A stretch of DNA of 64,000 bases from Lacticaseibacillus suilingensis (GCF_016861845.1 NZ_BOLV01000001.1:186001-250000), one strand, 5' to 3'. Shown: positions 25,316 to 33,718, numbered from the stretch's first letter. The notes: generated by a model from the sequence alone, not told the origin. Made by a program: numbers and translations.

Positions 25316-25433
25316 TTTTCTAATTCCCCATTTCAATCAATTCAGTATGGGTATATTGTAGCATCTTTCGTTTGGATATGAGCGGCGGCGGTGAAAGCAG
25401 CGAAAAATCCGCCAGCCGTGTCAGGAGGAGCCC

Positions 25434-26171
25434 ATGAATCAAGTCCAGATGGTAAAAGCAGTCTTAGCAGCATACGCCACCGATTCTGACCGGCCGCATA
25501 GTCAGCTGATCGCGACGCGCCTGCCGGCTACCCCGCCGCTTGGCGTTCAGCCGGTGCGCTGGCGGCTGGTGAATGAAGATGTGGTGCAAACCATGCGGGA
25601 AGCCACCGGCCACATTGGAGTGATGAACTTTGCCAGTCCCACCAATCCTGGCGGCGGGGTGGAATATGGTGCCAAGGCCCAGGAAGAAAGCATCGCCAAA
25701 TGCACGTACCTGCTGCCGCAGCTGCGCCTGTTTGAAGCCACGTATTACGCGCCGAACCGAGCGGATGATCATCACGGCTTGTTCAGCGCTAGTTTGATTT
25801 ACTCCGCGCATGTGCGGCAGGTGTTTGGTGAAAGCGGCCAACGGTTAACCGATCATTTCGTGGATGTGGTAACGGTGGCGGCGCCTAACCGTAGCGCTTT
25901 TCCGCGCTTGACCACCGAACAAACCGGCCCCGACCTGCAATTGAAAATCAGCCAAACCCTGCGCGCCTTCAAGGCCAATGGTGCGCGGGTCATCATTTTA
26001 GGCGCCTTTGGAACTGGGGTGTTCGCTAATCCCGCCGCACAAGTGGCCGCGATTTTCCGGCAAGCATTGACACAACCTGAATTTGCCGGGGTGTTTGATG
26101 ATGTGATTTTCTCGATTTACGACCAAGCTGGGCGGACCTTCGCGGCTTTTCAAGCCATCCTTGGTGCATAA
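25434..26171 (+). CDS. TIGR02452-family protein (microbial PARG-like domain)
   Basis: A soluble 245-residue protein with GVMNFASPTNPGGGVEYGAKAQEESIAKCTYLLPQL (about residues 60-100). This N-x-GGG...QEE arrangement is the hallmark of the poly(ADP-ribose) glycohydrolase-like fold (macrodomain relative): the GGG loop binds ADP-ribose diphosphate and the paired glutamates catalyse. The C-terminal strand VIILGAFGTGVFANP also fits. Likely removes ADP-ribose from a protein or nucleic acid target; the target is unknown. AGGAGGAG precedes the ATG. Monocistronic with its own terminator. Confidence 0.85.
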   Translation: MNQVQMVKAVLAAYATDSDRPHSQLIATRLPATPPLGVQPVRWRLVNEDVVQTMREATGHIGVMNFASPTNPGGGVEYGAKAQEESIAKCTYLLPQLRLFEATYYAPNRADDHHGLFSASLIYSAHVRQVFGESGQRLTDHFVDVVTVAAPNRSAFPRLTTEQTGPDLQLKISQTLRAFKANGARVIILGAFGTGVFANPAAQVAAIFRQALTQPEFAGVFDDVIFSIYDQAGRTFAAFQAILGA

Positions 26172-26220
26172 AAATCGCGTCTTGGTACCGCCAAGCTGGC
26201 GGTGCTAAGACGCGTTCATT
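26171..26220. terminator. Bidirectional terminator
   Basis: CGCGTCTT (26176-26183) pairs with AAGACGCG (26207-26214), with an inner CCGCC/GGCGG stem; A- and T-rich on both sides. It separates the convergent PARG-like and methyltransferase genes. Confidence 0.85.
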
Positions 26221-26237
26221 TTTATTTCGATAATGAG

Positions 26238-26801
26238 TTAATGTTGTCGGCGTTGCTTCGGGTTACCGGCGGCTTTGGCGCGCTGGGCAATGATGATCAG
26301 ACTGCCAGCCAGTTCAGACTGTTTGGGCCGGAAGCACTCGGTGACCGTTAGCCAAGAAGACAGCTTACTGCGTACTTGGCCTTCGCTTTGACCGCCTGAC
26401 ACAGCGAGGAGCATTTGCCCGTTTGGCCGTAGCAATTTGGCCAGCAAATGAGAACTGCGGTGCAGGTCATCGGTGGGTAAACTGAATGGGCCGACAATCA
26501 AATCGTAAGGTCCAGTGAGTAAATCATACCGGCGATCAGGCATGATGCGAAACCGCAGGCGATCCGAGCTGGCCAAATCCCGCGCATGGCTGATGGCAGT
26601 GCCGTCATGATCCACGCCTAAAACGGCAATGGCGCCAGCATTGATCGCCGCGCGACAAAACGCGCCATCATGGCAATGTAGCGCTAGCACGCGGGCCCCA
26701 GCCAGCGGTGGCACTTTGGCCTGCAGCACCTGCCACAGCGGTTCATGACTGGCAGTGGGTAGGGCACCAGCCTCTGGTTTCATTTGCGGATAGGGTTCCA
26801 T
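26238..26801 (-). CDS. Class I SAM-dependent methyltransferase-like protein
   Basis: A 187-residue protein with a Rossmann-type methyltransferase core: motif I ARVLALHCHDGAFCRAAINAGA (about 36-58, in place of the usual D/E-x-G-x-G), the acidic end of strand 2 in VLGVDHDGTAISHA (about 62-75), and post-motif strand YDLIVGPFSL (about 98-108). The glycine-rich loop is degenerate (HCHDG), so catalysis is uncertain. The start at 26801 (MEPYPQMK) has AAAGG about 10 bases upstream; an earlier in-frame start would overlap lysA. It lies 65 bases downstream of lysA and is probably co-transcribed. Confidence 0.7.
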   Translation of the reverse strand: MEPYPQMKPEAGALPTASHEPLWQVLQAKVPPLAGARVLALHCHDGAFCRAAINAGAIAVLGVDHDGTAISHARDLASSDRLRFRIMPDRRYDLLTGPYDLIVGPFSLPTDDLHRSSHLLAKLLRPNGQMLLAVSGGQSEGQVRSKLSSWLTVTECFRPKQSELAGSLIIIAQRAKAAGNPKQRRQH

Positions 26802-26866
26802 CTCAGCACGACCTTTCATCCTTATTATAAGGGAATTGGTCCAGCCAGGAAAGCGTCGGCCAAGGC

Positions 26867-28156
26867 TCACAGATAAGACAGGTCGTTTTGCACCAAATCG
26901 GCATCGGTTTCGCGGCGCACCACTAGTTTGGCCTGGCCATTTTCGGCAAAGACCACGGCTGGCCGCGGATTGCGATTGTAGTTGGAAGCCATTGAATACC
27001 CGTAAGCACCAGTCGCCAACACAGCAATCACGTCGCCAGGCTGGGTAGCCGGCAGCGGCGCTTCATCAATCAAAATATCGCCGGATTCGCAGTACTTGCC
27101 AACCAGGTGCACGGTTTCTAGCGCCGGGGCCTGCGGCGTGGCCGCTTTGACCGCGGTGTAGTGGGCCTGATAAAGGGCGGGCCGAATATTGTCACCCATA
27201 CCGCCATCAACGGCGACATAAGGGCGCAAGCCTGGCACGTCCTTGCGGCTACCCACGCGGTATAGTTGATAGCCCGCGGGCCCGACAATCGAGCGACCCG
27301 GTTCAATCCAAATCGCTGGCTGCGCGAAAGGCAAGGCGGTTTCCTGCAGGGTGGCCAAAATGGCGTCAACGAAGTCCGCGGCCGGCAAAGGATCATCACC
27401 ATCAGTATAGCGAATGCCAAAGCCGCCGCCTAAATTCAGCACTTGCGGCGTGAAGCCGAATTCTTGGTGCCAAGCCTTCAGCACCGACAGGAGTTTGGTG
27501 GCTGCGGCTTGAAAACCGGCCACTTCGAAAATCTGACTGCCAATATGGGCGTGAATGCCCAGCAAGTTGAGCTGTGGCGCGGCTAAAGCCAGCTTGGCGG
27601 CTTGTTCGGCTTGCCCGGATTCAAGGTCAAAGCCGAATTTGCTATCGGTCTGCCCGGTTTGATCATAAGCGTGGGTGTGGGCTGAAATGCCTGGGGTTAA
27701 GCGCAACAGGATATTTTGCTGTTTTTCCGGCGTCGCCTTCAGCAAGCCCTGCAGCAGGTCAAGCTCATAGAAATTATCCACAATGATAGTGCCGACGCCA
27801 GCCGCTAGGGCCGCTTTGAGCTCCGCTTCACTTTTATTGTTGCCATGAAACGAAATGTTGGCCGCGGGGAAGTTGGCCTTCAAAGCCGTGTAGAGCTCAC
27901 CGCCGGAGACCACATCGACATGGCAATGCTCTTGCGCTGCGACTTGATACATCGCTACCGTGGCAAAGGCTTTGCTGGCATAGCTGACTTCATAAGGCAC
28001 CTGACGTTGTTCGAACACTGCGGCAAAGGCCCGAATTTGCTGGCGGATCGCGGCGACGTCATAAATATAAGCGGGGGTATCGAATTCTTGCGCCAAAGCT
28101 AAGGCGTCGCAGCCGCCAATGGTGAGATGACCGGCTGCGTTAGTGGTAATGTCCAT
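26867..28156 (-). CDS. lysA: Diaminopimelate decarboxylase
   Basis: PLP enzyme that makes lysine from meso-diaminopimelate, the last step of lysine synthesis. Length 429 residues is normal. The PLP lysine is Lys62 in YASKAF, the phosphate-binding GGGFG lies near residue 243, and the CESGD motif near 361 supplies the active-site cysteine from the partner subunit. AAGGAGGAG precedes the ATG. Divergent from dapF, which makes its substrate, with 145 bases between them that probably hold both promoters. Confidence 0.97.
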   Translation of the reverse strand: MDITTNAAGHLTIGGCDALALAQEFDTPAYIYDVAAIRQQIRAFAAVFEQRQVPYEVSYASKAFATVAMYQVAAQEHCHVDVVSGGELYTALKANFPAANISFHGNNKSEAELKAALAAGVGTIIVDNFYELDLLQGLLKATPEKQQNILLRLTPGISAHTHAYDQTGQTDSKFGFDLESGQAEQAAKLALAAPQLNLLGIHAHIGSQIFEVAGFQAAATKLLSVLKAWHQEFGFTPQVLNLGGGFGIRYTDGDDPLPAADFVDAILATLQETALPFAQPAIWIEPGRSIVGPAGYQLYRVGSRKDVPGLRPYVAVDGGMGDNIRPALYQAHYTAVKAATPQAPALETVHLVGKYCESGDILIDEAPLPATQPGDVIAVLATGAYGYSMASNYNRNPRPAVVFAENGQAKLVVRRETDADLVQNDLSYL

Positions 28157-28231
28157 GAGAGCTCCTCCTTGAGAACATGCGCGTTTGACTAGCAGTCTAG
28201 TCTAGTTGCCGGTTGAGGGTCAAGGGCATTA

Positions 28232-28260
28232 TGGCAAGTCTGTTCAGGTTGTGCTACAAT
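28232..28260 (+). promoter_or_regulatory. Promoter of dapF
   Basis: TGGCAA (28232-28237), 17-base spacer, extended -10 TGCTACAAT ending at 28260, giving a start 35 bases before the ATG at 28302. Confidence 0.6.
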
Positions 28261-28301
28261 TCGTTAAAAATTCACTTAGTATTTTCTCATGGAGGTCAAT
28301 C

Positions 28302-29291
28302 ATGGCAGAATTGCGCAAGGTCCACGGCTCGGAAAATAGTTTCTTTTTACTCGATCAAACCACGCTGGCCCAGCCGCTTCCTGCTGCAATGCTCAAGGCC
28401 TTCACCCAGCGCATCACCGACCGCCAAACTGGTTTATTAGGCGGCGCCGATGGGGTGCTGGTAGTCGATGATGCGCCTGGGGCGGCAGGCCGCATGACGG
28501 TGATTAACGCTGATGGGACATACGCCAAAATGTGCGGGAATGGCTTGCGCACGGTGGCGCGGTACTTAGGCGAGAAAACTGGCCAGACCCAGTTTACCGT
28601 TCAAACCGCTGAGGCCAAGCTGTCAGTGCACCGCGAGGCGGACCTGGCCCCACAAGTGCCGGCGTACAGCGTGGAAATCTCGCCGGTCAGCTTTGAACCC
28701 ACAGCGCTGCCTTTTGCCGAACTGAACACAACGAAAATTATTAATCAAGTCTTGCCCGCCATCGACCCAGCGTTGCACTTCACGGCAGTGGCAGTACCCA
28801 ATCCGCACCTGATTGCTTTTGTACCGGAAGCCGAGCTGAACGGGACCAAGATTGGGACGATTGGCCAGCGGCTGAATGCCCCGAATCCGTATTTTCCTGA
28901 AGGGGTCAATGTGACCTTTGCCACGATCGAAGCCCCGCACACCTTGTTTGCCCGGACTTATGAGCGTGGCGTGGGCTTCACCAACGCTTGCGGGACGGGG
29001 ATGGCTGCCACCAGTTTGGCCTTTGCCTTGACTTCAGATCAAACCGATTTTGATCAGCTGAACAGTGTCTATAACCCTGGTGGCATGGTGCAAACCGTGG
29101 TGCATGAGGCGAATGGCACTTACTGGATTGAACTGATCGGTAATGCTACGGTGACAGACTTGATCGACGTGCCAGATGCAGCGCTGGCTGCCGGTGAGTT
29201 CACTGGCGCGCAGGTGGCTTCAACCGGCGAGGAAGCGGCCTATCAAGCTTTCGTCAAACAATTACCGTACCGGCTGGTCGCCACGCGTTAA
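28302..29291 (+). CDS. dapF: Diaminopimelate epimerase
   Basis: Cofactor-free epimerase converting LL- to meso-diaminopimelate for peptidoglycan and lysine. It is 329 residues, somewhat longer than the roughly 275 of E. coli DapF but like other lactobacilli. The two catalytic cysteines are in MCGNGLRT (Cys78) and ACGTGMAAT (about Cys229). ATG at 28302 has GGAGGT 6 bases upstream; the upstream in-frame extension (from 28206) precedes the promoter. Divergent from lysA. Confidence 0.95.
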   Translation: MAELRKVHGSENSFFLLDQTTLAQPLPAAMLKAFTQRITDRQTGLLGGADGVLVVDDAPGAAGRMTVINADGTYAKMCGNGLRTVARYLGEKTGQTQFTVQTAEAKLSVHREADLAPQVPAYSVEISPVSFEPTALPFAELNTTKIINQVLPAIDPALHFTAVAVPNPHLIAFVPEAELNGTKIGTIGQRLNAPNPYFPEGVNVTFATIEAPHTLFARTYERGVGFTNACGTGMAATSLAFALTSDQTDFDQLNSVYNPGGMVQTVVHEANGTYWIELIGNATVTDLIDVPDAALAAGEFTGAQVASTGEEAAYQAFVKQLPYRLVATR

Positions 29292-29295
29292 GGGC

Positions 29296-29330
29296 AAAAA
29301 AGGCCCTGATCGCGATGATCAGGGCCTTTA
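29296..29330. terminator. Bidirectional terminator after dapF
   Basis: AAGGCCCTGATC and GATCAGGGCCTT perfect arms, with A/T runs outside. Shared with the convergent gene ending at 29339. Confidence 0.9.
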
Positions 29331-29338
29331 GCATGCCA

Positions 29339-29704
29339 TTAGTCGACGAAGACCAATTGGAATTCATTCGCTTTGGTGTCAATGTTGACGGCAACGTGGC
29401 GGTTGAGATCGGCCACCAAGTTGCGAGTGAATTTCATTTTATCTTCGAAGTCGGTGTAATCCTTCGTTTCAGGGATGCTAGTGAAGTCAAAGTTCTCGCC
29501 GATAAAGGCGGCATCTGTGACGTAGCGCAGGTTGTTTTCATCGTGGCGGCTACCTGGTTTAAGCACGCTATCGATGTAGTGATAAAGCGTCGCTGGAGCG
29601 AAATTCAATGGCCGGTCCAATTCGGTTTTGATCGTGAAGTTCGGCACATCATCCGCCAGTGTATCGTTGACTTGAACCTGAGTTAACCCTTGATAAAGTT
29701 TCAT
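29339..29704 (-). CDS. Hypothetical protein, 121 aa
   Basis: Not recognised. Soluble acidic protein (MKLYQGLTQVQVNDTLADDVPNF...) with no membrane segment; sequence suggests a small alpha/beta domain. GGGAGTG lies 8 bases before the ATG at 29704 and a TATACT promoter element is just upstream. The frame continues further upstream, but only into repeat family A copy 2, so the short form is taken. Confidence 0.72.
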   Translation of the reverse strand: MKLYQGLTQVQVNDTLADDVPNFTIKTELDRPLNFAPATLYHYIDSVLKPGSRHDENNLRYVTDAAFIGENFDFTSIPETKDYTDFEDKMKFTRNLVADLNRHVAVNIDTKANEFQLVFVD

Positions 29705-29784
29705 TGTTTTCACTCCCTTTTTTCTATAGTATAACGCGTTTTCTCGTAGGCTGCATGAGCGAGGGCTAGTGTAGCTGCCGGGTC

Positions 29785-29929
29785 GGTCAGCTTCCGCCGG
29801 CAGGGGCTGGAACGTGGTGGCCAGCGCTTGGAGCCTCGCCTTGCGAGTCTTCAAGTCGCGGCTTGTTCTAAGCCAACCAGTTGGCTAAGAACAATTTCAC
29901 CACTGAGCCCCTGCCTGCTCCGGCTGGCC
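29785..29929 (-). repeat. Structured repeat family A, copy 2 (145 nt)
   Basis: Read on the minus strand: closing stem GGCCA/TGACC (one mismatch, extended outward by GCCGG/CCGGC), main stem GCAGGCAGGGGCT with AGCCCCTGCCGGC, GTGGT/ACCAC stem, arm 1 as a perfect hairpin beginning TTGTTCTTAGCCAA, and arm 2 CTTGAAG/CTCCAAG capped by CTCGC/GCGAG. At arm 2 position 4 the pair is G-C here, T-A in copy 1 and C-G in copy 3. It fills most of the gap 29705-30054 between a hypothetical gene and the tyrosine phosphatase gene. Confidence 0.8.
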
Positions 29930-29979
29930 GGCCCTAGTGTGATTTTTGGCTTCGCACACGATCAATGGTAAATAACCGC

Positions 29980-30018
29980 AATACGCCGCCAAGTCTAATG
30001 AAGACTGGACGGCGTATT
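29980..30018 (-). terminator. Hairpin downstream of the tyrosine phosphatase gene
   Basis: AATACGCCG and CGGCGTATT arms with a further AAGTCT/AGACT stem inside. The T-run on the minus strand is weak, so termination strength is uncertain. Confidence 0.6.
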
Positions 30019-30054
30019 GGCATCATTCATGGTGATTGTAAACGAGTCAGAAGG

Positions 30055-30840
30055 CTATTTGAGATACAGGGCCCGCAAGTCCTGACGCTGGCTGTTGGTC
30101 AGCAGGAGTTCGTTGGTCAGGTAGTCATTCAAGCTGCCATACTCGCGATTGATGGTGAATAAGGCGGAGTCCAGGTATTCGTTGGCCACGCCGCCGAGGG
30201 AGCGGTACGAGGCTTGGAGCGCGGGCGAGCCGCCTTGGGCCTTGATTTCGTTGACCAGGCGCTGACTTTCACCAACCAAGAACAGGTTGGAAGCGAGGTA
30301 GTCTTGGCGAATGGTGACGGGATCGACACCGAGCGCGGTGAGGAGGTACACAGCGCCCATACCGGTGCGGTCTTTGCCGGCACTGCAATGGAAAAGCAGG
30401 GCGCCATCGGCTGGCATGCCCAGCAGCAGGTCAAAGAACTGGCGGTAGGCTTTTTTGGCACTTGGCAGTTGCACAATGGCGGCATAGGTTTTGACCATGC
30501 TGCGAAAACCGGCCAAGGGATCTTGGGCTAATTCGGTGTGCTTTTCTTCTTGCGATTTGGTGACTTTGGTTTCATCGGTGGGAAACACCGGGGTGAACTG
30601 GTAGTCGACGCCTGCTGGCAAGCGGTCAGGCGAGTCGGCCCGCTCTTCTGGCGAGCGGAAGTCGACATCGACTTTCAAACCGTAGTCCGCCAAAAACGCT
30701 TGGTCACGAGTTGACAATTCGTTCAGCCGGCCGGAGCGAATCAGGCGGTTCGAGGCGACGGTTTGGCCGGCTTTGGTTGGGTAGCCGCCAAGGTCGCGAA
30801 AGTTGAAGCCGTGGTGAATCGGTAATTCATTGGGTGTCAA
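30055..30840 (-). CDS. Tyrosine/serine protein phosphatase (IphP/PtpB type)
   Basis: A 261-residue cysteine-based phosphatase. The P-loop HCSAGKDRTG (catalytic Cys near residue 151, Arg six later) matches C-x5-R with the lysine typical of dual-specificity and lipid phosphatases of the Listeria LipA/Mycobacterium PtpB group. The N-terminal NFRDLGGYPTKAG block is diagnostic for Y_phosphatase3. It may act on phosphotyrosine proteins or phosphoinositides. The start is a TTG at 30840 with GGAGGA 7 bases upstream. No tyrosine kinase gene is nearby. Confidence 0.9.
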   Translation of the reverse strand: MTPNELPIHHGFNFRDLGGYPTKAGQTVASNRLIRSGRLNELSTRDQAFLADYGLKVDVDFRSPEERADSPDRLPAGVDYQFTPVFPTDETKVTKSQEEKHTELAQDPLAGFRSMVKTYAAIVQLPSAKKAYRQFFDLLLGMPADGALLFHCSAGKDRTGMGAVYLLTALGVDPVTIRQDYLASNLFLVGESQRLVNEIKAQGGSPALQASYRSLGGVANEYLDSALFTINREYGSLNDYLTNELLLTNSQRQDLRALYLK

Positions 30841-30884
30841 GGCAAAGTCCTCCTTCGTGAATTCGGTTTCAGTATATCAAAGTT

Positions 30885-30915
30885 GGCCAATAAAAAAAGC
30901 CGCCGCAGCGACTTT
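30885..30915 (-). terminator. Terminator of the XRE regulator gene
   Basis: On the minus strand AAGTCGC-TGCG-GCGGCTT followed by a T7 run, 13 bases after the stop at 30928. Confidence 0.8.
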
Positions 30916-30927
30916 TTGGGGTAAAGC

Positions 30928-31320
30928 TTAGTTCTCTTCTTGGGCACTGCCGATAATCAAACCAGCGGTGAAAGAAGCAACGAGATCTTTTTTGGTTTGC
31001 GGCAAGCGGTCATTGTTATAGGTCAACACCGTTTTGTCGGAAAGCAGATCTTCCACGCGAATCACGTTGTATTCACTCAGATCGATGCTGGACTTGTCCT
31101 TGGCGTACTTGTCAGGGTAAGCCAGCGCCAAAATATCAACGGCTTCAGTATCGTAGTATTCAGCCAACTTACGAATGCTGCGCTCGCTAGGTACGGTTTG
31201 GTCGTTCTCCCATTTGGTGAAGCTAGCAGGAGAAGTATGTGTGGCCTTGGCCACTTCCACGATGGACTCGCCGCGACTCTTGCGAATCTGACGAAGGGCA
31301 CTACCAACGGTTTCAGTCAT
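30928..31320 (-). CDS. XRE-family helix-turn-helix regulator
   Basis: A 130-residue DNA-binding protein. The HTH lies at about residues 6-60 (LRQIRKSRGESIVEVAKATHTSPASFTKWENDQTVPSERSI). The C-terminal half has no recognisable sensor domain and ends in a mildly hydrophobic stretch (LVASFTAGLIIGS). The ribosome site is weak (GTGGTG). Divergent from a usp gene; the 288-base gap between them is AT-rich and holds an inverted repeat (31574-31591), so it may regulate that gene, but this is inference only. Confidence 0.85.
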   Translation of the reverse strand: MTETVGSALRQIRKSRGESIVEVAKATHTSPASFTKWENDQTVPSERSIRKLAEYYDTEAVDILALAYPDKYAKDKSSIDLSEYNVIRVEDLLSDKTVLTYNNDRLPQTKKDLVASFTAGLIIGSAQEEN

Positions 31321-31573
31321 CTATGTCACCACATTTCTATTAATTTCAATCATTCGAGTTTTTACGCTCTGCACGTTATCTAATGTAGCCGTTTCAAAAC
31401 GGTAATGCAACGTTGATTAAACAATTTTACTGATTCATTTATTATCAAGCTGACAATAAGGCTAAAATGTATTCATTATCGATTAGAGTGGTAAGCACAG
31501 GGCGATAACTTAACCGGATTGTACATTTTTGGACACGTGAAAAATGGTCCTGCTTGTTTTTAGGGCGGGGATG

Positions 31574-31591
31574 ATTTACGCTTAAGTAAAT
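31574..31591. promoter_or_regulatory. Inverted repeat upstream of usp
   Basis: ATTTAC-GCTTAA-GTAAAT, a perfect 6-6-6 palindrome 18 bases before the usp ATG and close to its ribosome site. It may be an operator. The rest of the 31321-31608 gap holds AT-rich promoter-like sequence and no other clear element. Confidence 0.4.
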
Positions 31592-31608
31592 GAGAAGGAT
31601 GTGATCAT

Positions 31609-32055
31609 ATGGATCAGGAATATAACACCATTTTGGTTCCAGTTGATGGCTCTGACGAAGCAGAACTAGCTTTTTCAAAGGCGGTCAAGGTCGCGGAAAC
31701 CAATCATGCGCATCTCGATCTGCTTAATGTGCTTGATACCAAGCAGTTCATTGGCGGCTATGGTGGGATGATTTCCGGCGATGCGATTTACCAGCTGACC
31801 CAGGATGCGGAACAGTATCTGACCGGTTTGCAAGATCGCGCCAAGGCGGCCGGCCTTGAAGATGTTGACATCCACGTGCGCTTCGGTAATCCTAAGACGG
31901 TCATTGCGACGGATTTTCCGCATGACCACAACACGGATTTGATCATGATCGGCGCCACCGGTTTGAACGCGGTGGAGCGGGTCCTAGTTGGCTCAGTGAC
32001 CGAATATGTTAACCGCACCGCGCCTTGCGATGTGTTGATTGTCAAAACGGCTTAG
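31609..32055 (+). CDS. Universal stress protein (UspA family)
   Basis: A 148-residue Usp-fold protein with a full ATP-binding signature: ILVPVDGSDEAELAF at the N-terminus and GATGLNAVERVLVGSVTEYVNRTAPCDVLIVK at the C-terminus (G-2x-G-9x-G-S/T). A dimer-forming nucleotide-binding stress protein in the cytoplasm. GAAGGATG precedes the ATG. Monocistronic, divergent from the XRE regulator, with a strong terminator at 32068. Confidence 0.93.
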   Translation: MDQEYNTILVPVDGSDEAELAFSKAVKVAETNHAHLDLLNVLDTKQFIGGYGGMISGDAIYQLTQDAEQYLTGLQDRAKAAGLEDVDIHVRFGNPKTVIATDFPHDHNTDLIMIGATGLNAVERVLVGSVTEYVNRTAPCDVLIVKTA

Positions 32056-32067
32056 ACCACTCAGCGG

Positions 32068-32103
32068 GCTCGCCACTTCTTTGTGAAGCGGCGAGCTTTT
32101 TTT
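32068..32103 (+). terminator. Terminator of usp
   Basis: GCTCGCC...GGCGAGC with an inner ACTTC/GAAG stem and a seven-T tail. Confidence 0.9.
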
Positions 32104-32203
32104 GCGGCAATTTTTCTGCCGAAATGGTCGCCAAGCGATTGACATTTGCCGGATTTGCAGGTAGTTTTGCACGTGGCAATTAATCTGAAAGGTGGCGAAG
32201 GCG

Positions 32204-32746
32204 ATGGTCGAGCAAGCGCGCGCGTGGTGGGAGAAAAGTGCGGTCCTTAAAGCGTACTACGAGCAAGAATGGGGTCAGCCTACGCATGATGACCAAGCTT
32301 TGTTTGAACTGATGAGCTTGGAAAGTCTCCAAATCGGGTTGAATTGGGAGCTGGTGGTCAACAAGCGGGCCGCTTTTAATGAAGCTTTTCATCATTTTGA
32401 GCTTGATCAGGTGGCAGCGATGCCAGCTACTGTGATTGAGGGCCTGATGCAAGATTCCCGGCTGATTCGCAACCGGCGTAAGCTGGAATCCATTCCGCAT
32501 AACGCCCGCGCGGTGCAGGCCATTCAAAAGGAATATGGCAGTTTTGATGCCTATGTTTGGCATTTCACTGGCGGTCAGCAAATCATCAATCGCCCGCTAA
32601 CCTGGGCGGCGGTGCCGGCGCAAAGCCCGCTATCCAAGCAGGTCGCTACCAGCATGAAAAAACACGGTATCACCATGATGGGGCCGGTGACGGCGTATAG
32701 CTTTTTACAAGGCGCCGGCGTCATCGATGATCACTTGGCACAATAG
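32204..32746 (+). CDS. DNA-3-methyladenine glycosylase I (Tag-like) without zinc ligands
   Basis: Base-excision repair glycosylase fold, 180 residues. It matches Tag at YYEQEWGQPTHDDQALFELMSLESLQIGLNWELVVNKRAAF (about 18-60), including the conserved catalytic-region glutamate and the tryptophan that stack on 3-methyladenine, and at HGITMMGPVTAYSFLQGAGVIDDH near the end. In E. coli Tag a zinc is held by Cys4, His17, His175 and Cys179; this protein has no cysteine at all, Tyr replaces His17, and only the C-terminal His remains. It is therefore a zinc-free variant or a relative with changed function. ATG at 32204 is used over a GTG 12 bases earlier for ribosome-site spacing. Eleven bases before the EamA gene. 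Confidence 0.83.
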   Translation: MVEQARAWWEKSAVLKAYYEQEWGQPTHDDQALFELMSLESLQIGLNWELVVNKRAAFNEAFHHFELDQVAAMPATVIEGLMQDSRLIRNRRKLESIPHNARAVQAIQKEYGSFDAYVWHFTGGQQIINRPLTWAAVPAQSPLSKQVATSMKKHGITMMGPVTAYSFLQGAGVIDDHLAQ

Positions 32747-32757
32747 GAATAATCAAA

Positions 32758-33711
32758 ATGCAAAAGAAACGATTACTGGGAATTGGCTTAGCGATGTTCG
32801 GTGCTTGCTTGTGGGGTGTGTCTGGCCCGGCGAGTGAGCTTTTATTTGCCCAAGGCGTCGATGTGGCTTGGCTCATCAGTTCGAAAATGCTGATTGCTGG
32901 GGTGCTGACCATGTTGTTGGCCTTGGTGAAGGCGCCGCAAGCGGTGATGGCGCCTTGGCGCAACCGACGCGATGCCGGCCAAATGGTGATTTTCATTCTG
33001 TTCGGCATGATTACCATGCAGTTCATCTACTTTAAAGCAGTGGCCGTGGGCAATGCCCCCACAGCAACGATTCTGCAGTACTTGGCGCCGGTGGTGATTT
33101 TGGTGCTGTCAGCGTTCATGGCGCGCACCTTGCCCCGGCGGCAAGATGTGCTCATCATTGCGTTGGCCATGTTTGGCACGCTGATGGTGGTCACCAAAGG
33201 GCACTTGACCCAGCTGGCGATTGGCCCGCGAGCCTTGTTTTGGGGCCTCTTGGCGGCGCTGGCGGCGGCGATGTACACCATGCTGCCAGCTGGGCTGCTG
33301 CGGCGGCATTCACCCTTGGTGGTGACAGCGTGGGCCCAGTTGTTGGGCGGGCTGGTAATGACCGCGTATCGGCCGGTGTGGCAAAATCCACCGCACCTTG
33401 ATCGCACCGGCATCGCAGCGTATGCCTTTGTCGTGCTGTTCGGCACGTTAATCGCTTATTTGGTTTACCTCGCCAGTTTGCAGTATATTTCCGCCACGGC
33501 GGCTAGCTTGCTGGACGCCTTTGAACCGCTTGGCGCGACAGTGGTGTCAGTGCTGATGTTTCACCTTCACCTCGGCGGGCCGGAACTGCTGGGTGGCGCG
33601 TTGATTATTGCGACCGTATGCTTAATGGCGGTGGCTGGGCCAAAAGCACCGAAAGTGAAGCCAGCCGTGGCCACGGCGAAAATTAAAAAATCACGCAGGC
33701 GGCCTGCGTGA
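32758..33711 (+). CDS. EamA/DMT-family transporter
   Basis: A 317-residue membrane protein with ten hydrophobic helices arranged as two EamA repeats (about 8-140 and 155-290). The N-terminal GLAMFGACLWGVSGPASELLF and the second-repeat LLDAFEPLGATVVSVLMFHLHLGGPELLGGALIIA are typical of drug/metabolite exporters of the RhaT/YdcZ kind. The exported molecule is unknown. Likely in an operon with the Tag-like gene. A basic tail (KKSRRRPA) ends the protein, encoded within the terminator hairpin. Confidence 0.9.
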   Translation: MQKKRLLGIGLAMFGACLWGVSGPASELLFAQGVDVAWLISSKMLIAGVLTMLLALVKAPQAVMAPWRNRRDAGQMVIFILFGMITMQFIYFKAVAVGNAPTATILQYLAPVVILVLSAFMARTLPRRQDVLIIALAMFGTLMVVTKGHLTQLAIGPRALFWGLLAALAAAMYTMLPAGLLRRHSPLVVTAWAQLLGGLVMTAYRPVWQNPPHLDRTGIAAYAFVVLFGTLIAYLVYLASLQYISATAASLLDAFEPLGATVVSVLMFHLHLGGPELLGGALIIATVCLMAVAGPKAPKVKPAVATAKIKKSRRRPA

Positions 33712-33714
33712 TTG
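33690..33714. terminator. Terminator overlapping the EamA stop codon
   Basis: ATCACGCAGG-CGG-CCTGCGTGAT; the hairpin includes the last codons and stop of the EamA gene. A-run before, T-poor after, so it may act mainly for the opposite strand. Confidence 0.7.
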
Positions 33715-33718
33715 CTCA

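Noticed and set aside
28206-28301. Longer start for dapF
   Set aside because: It would begin before the -10 element at 28255-28260 and the family begins at the chosen ATG.
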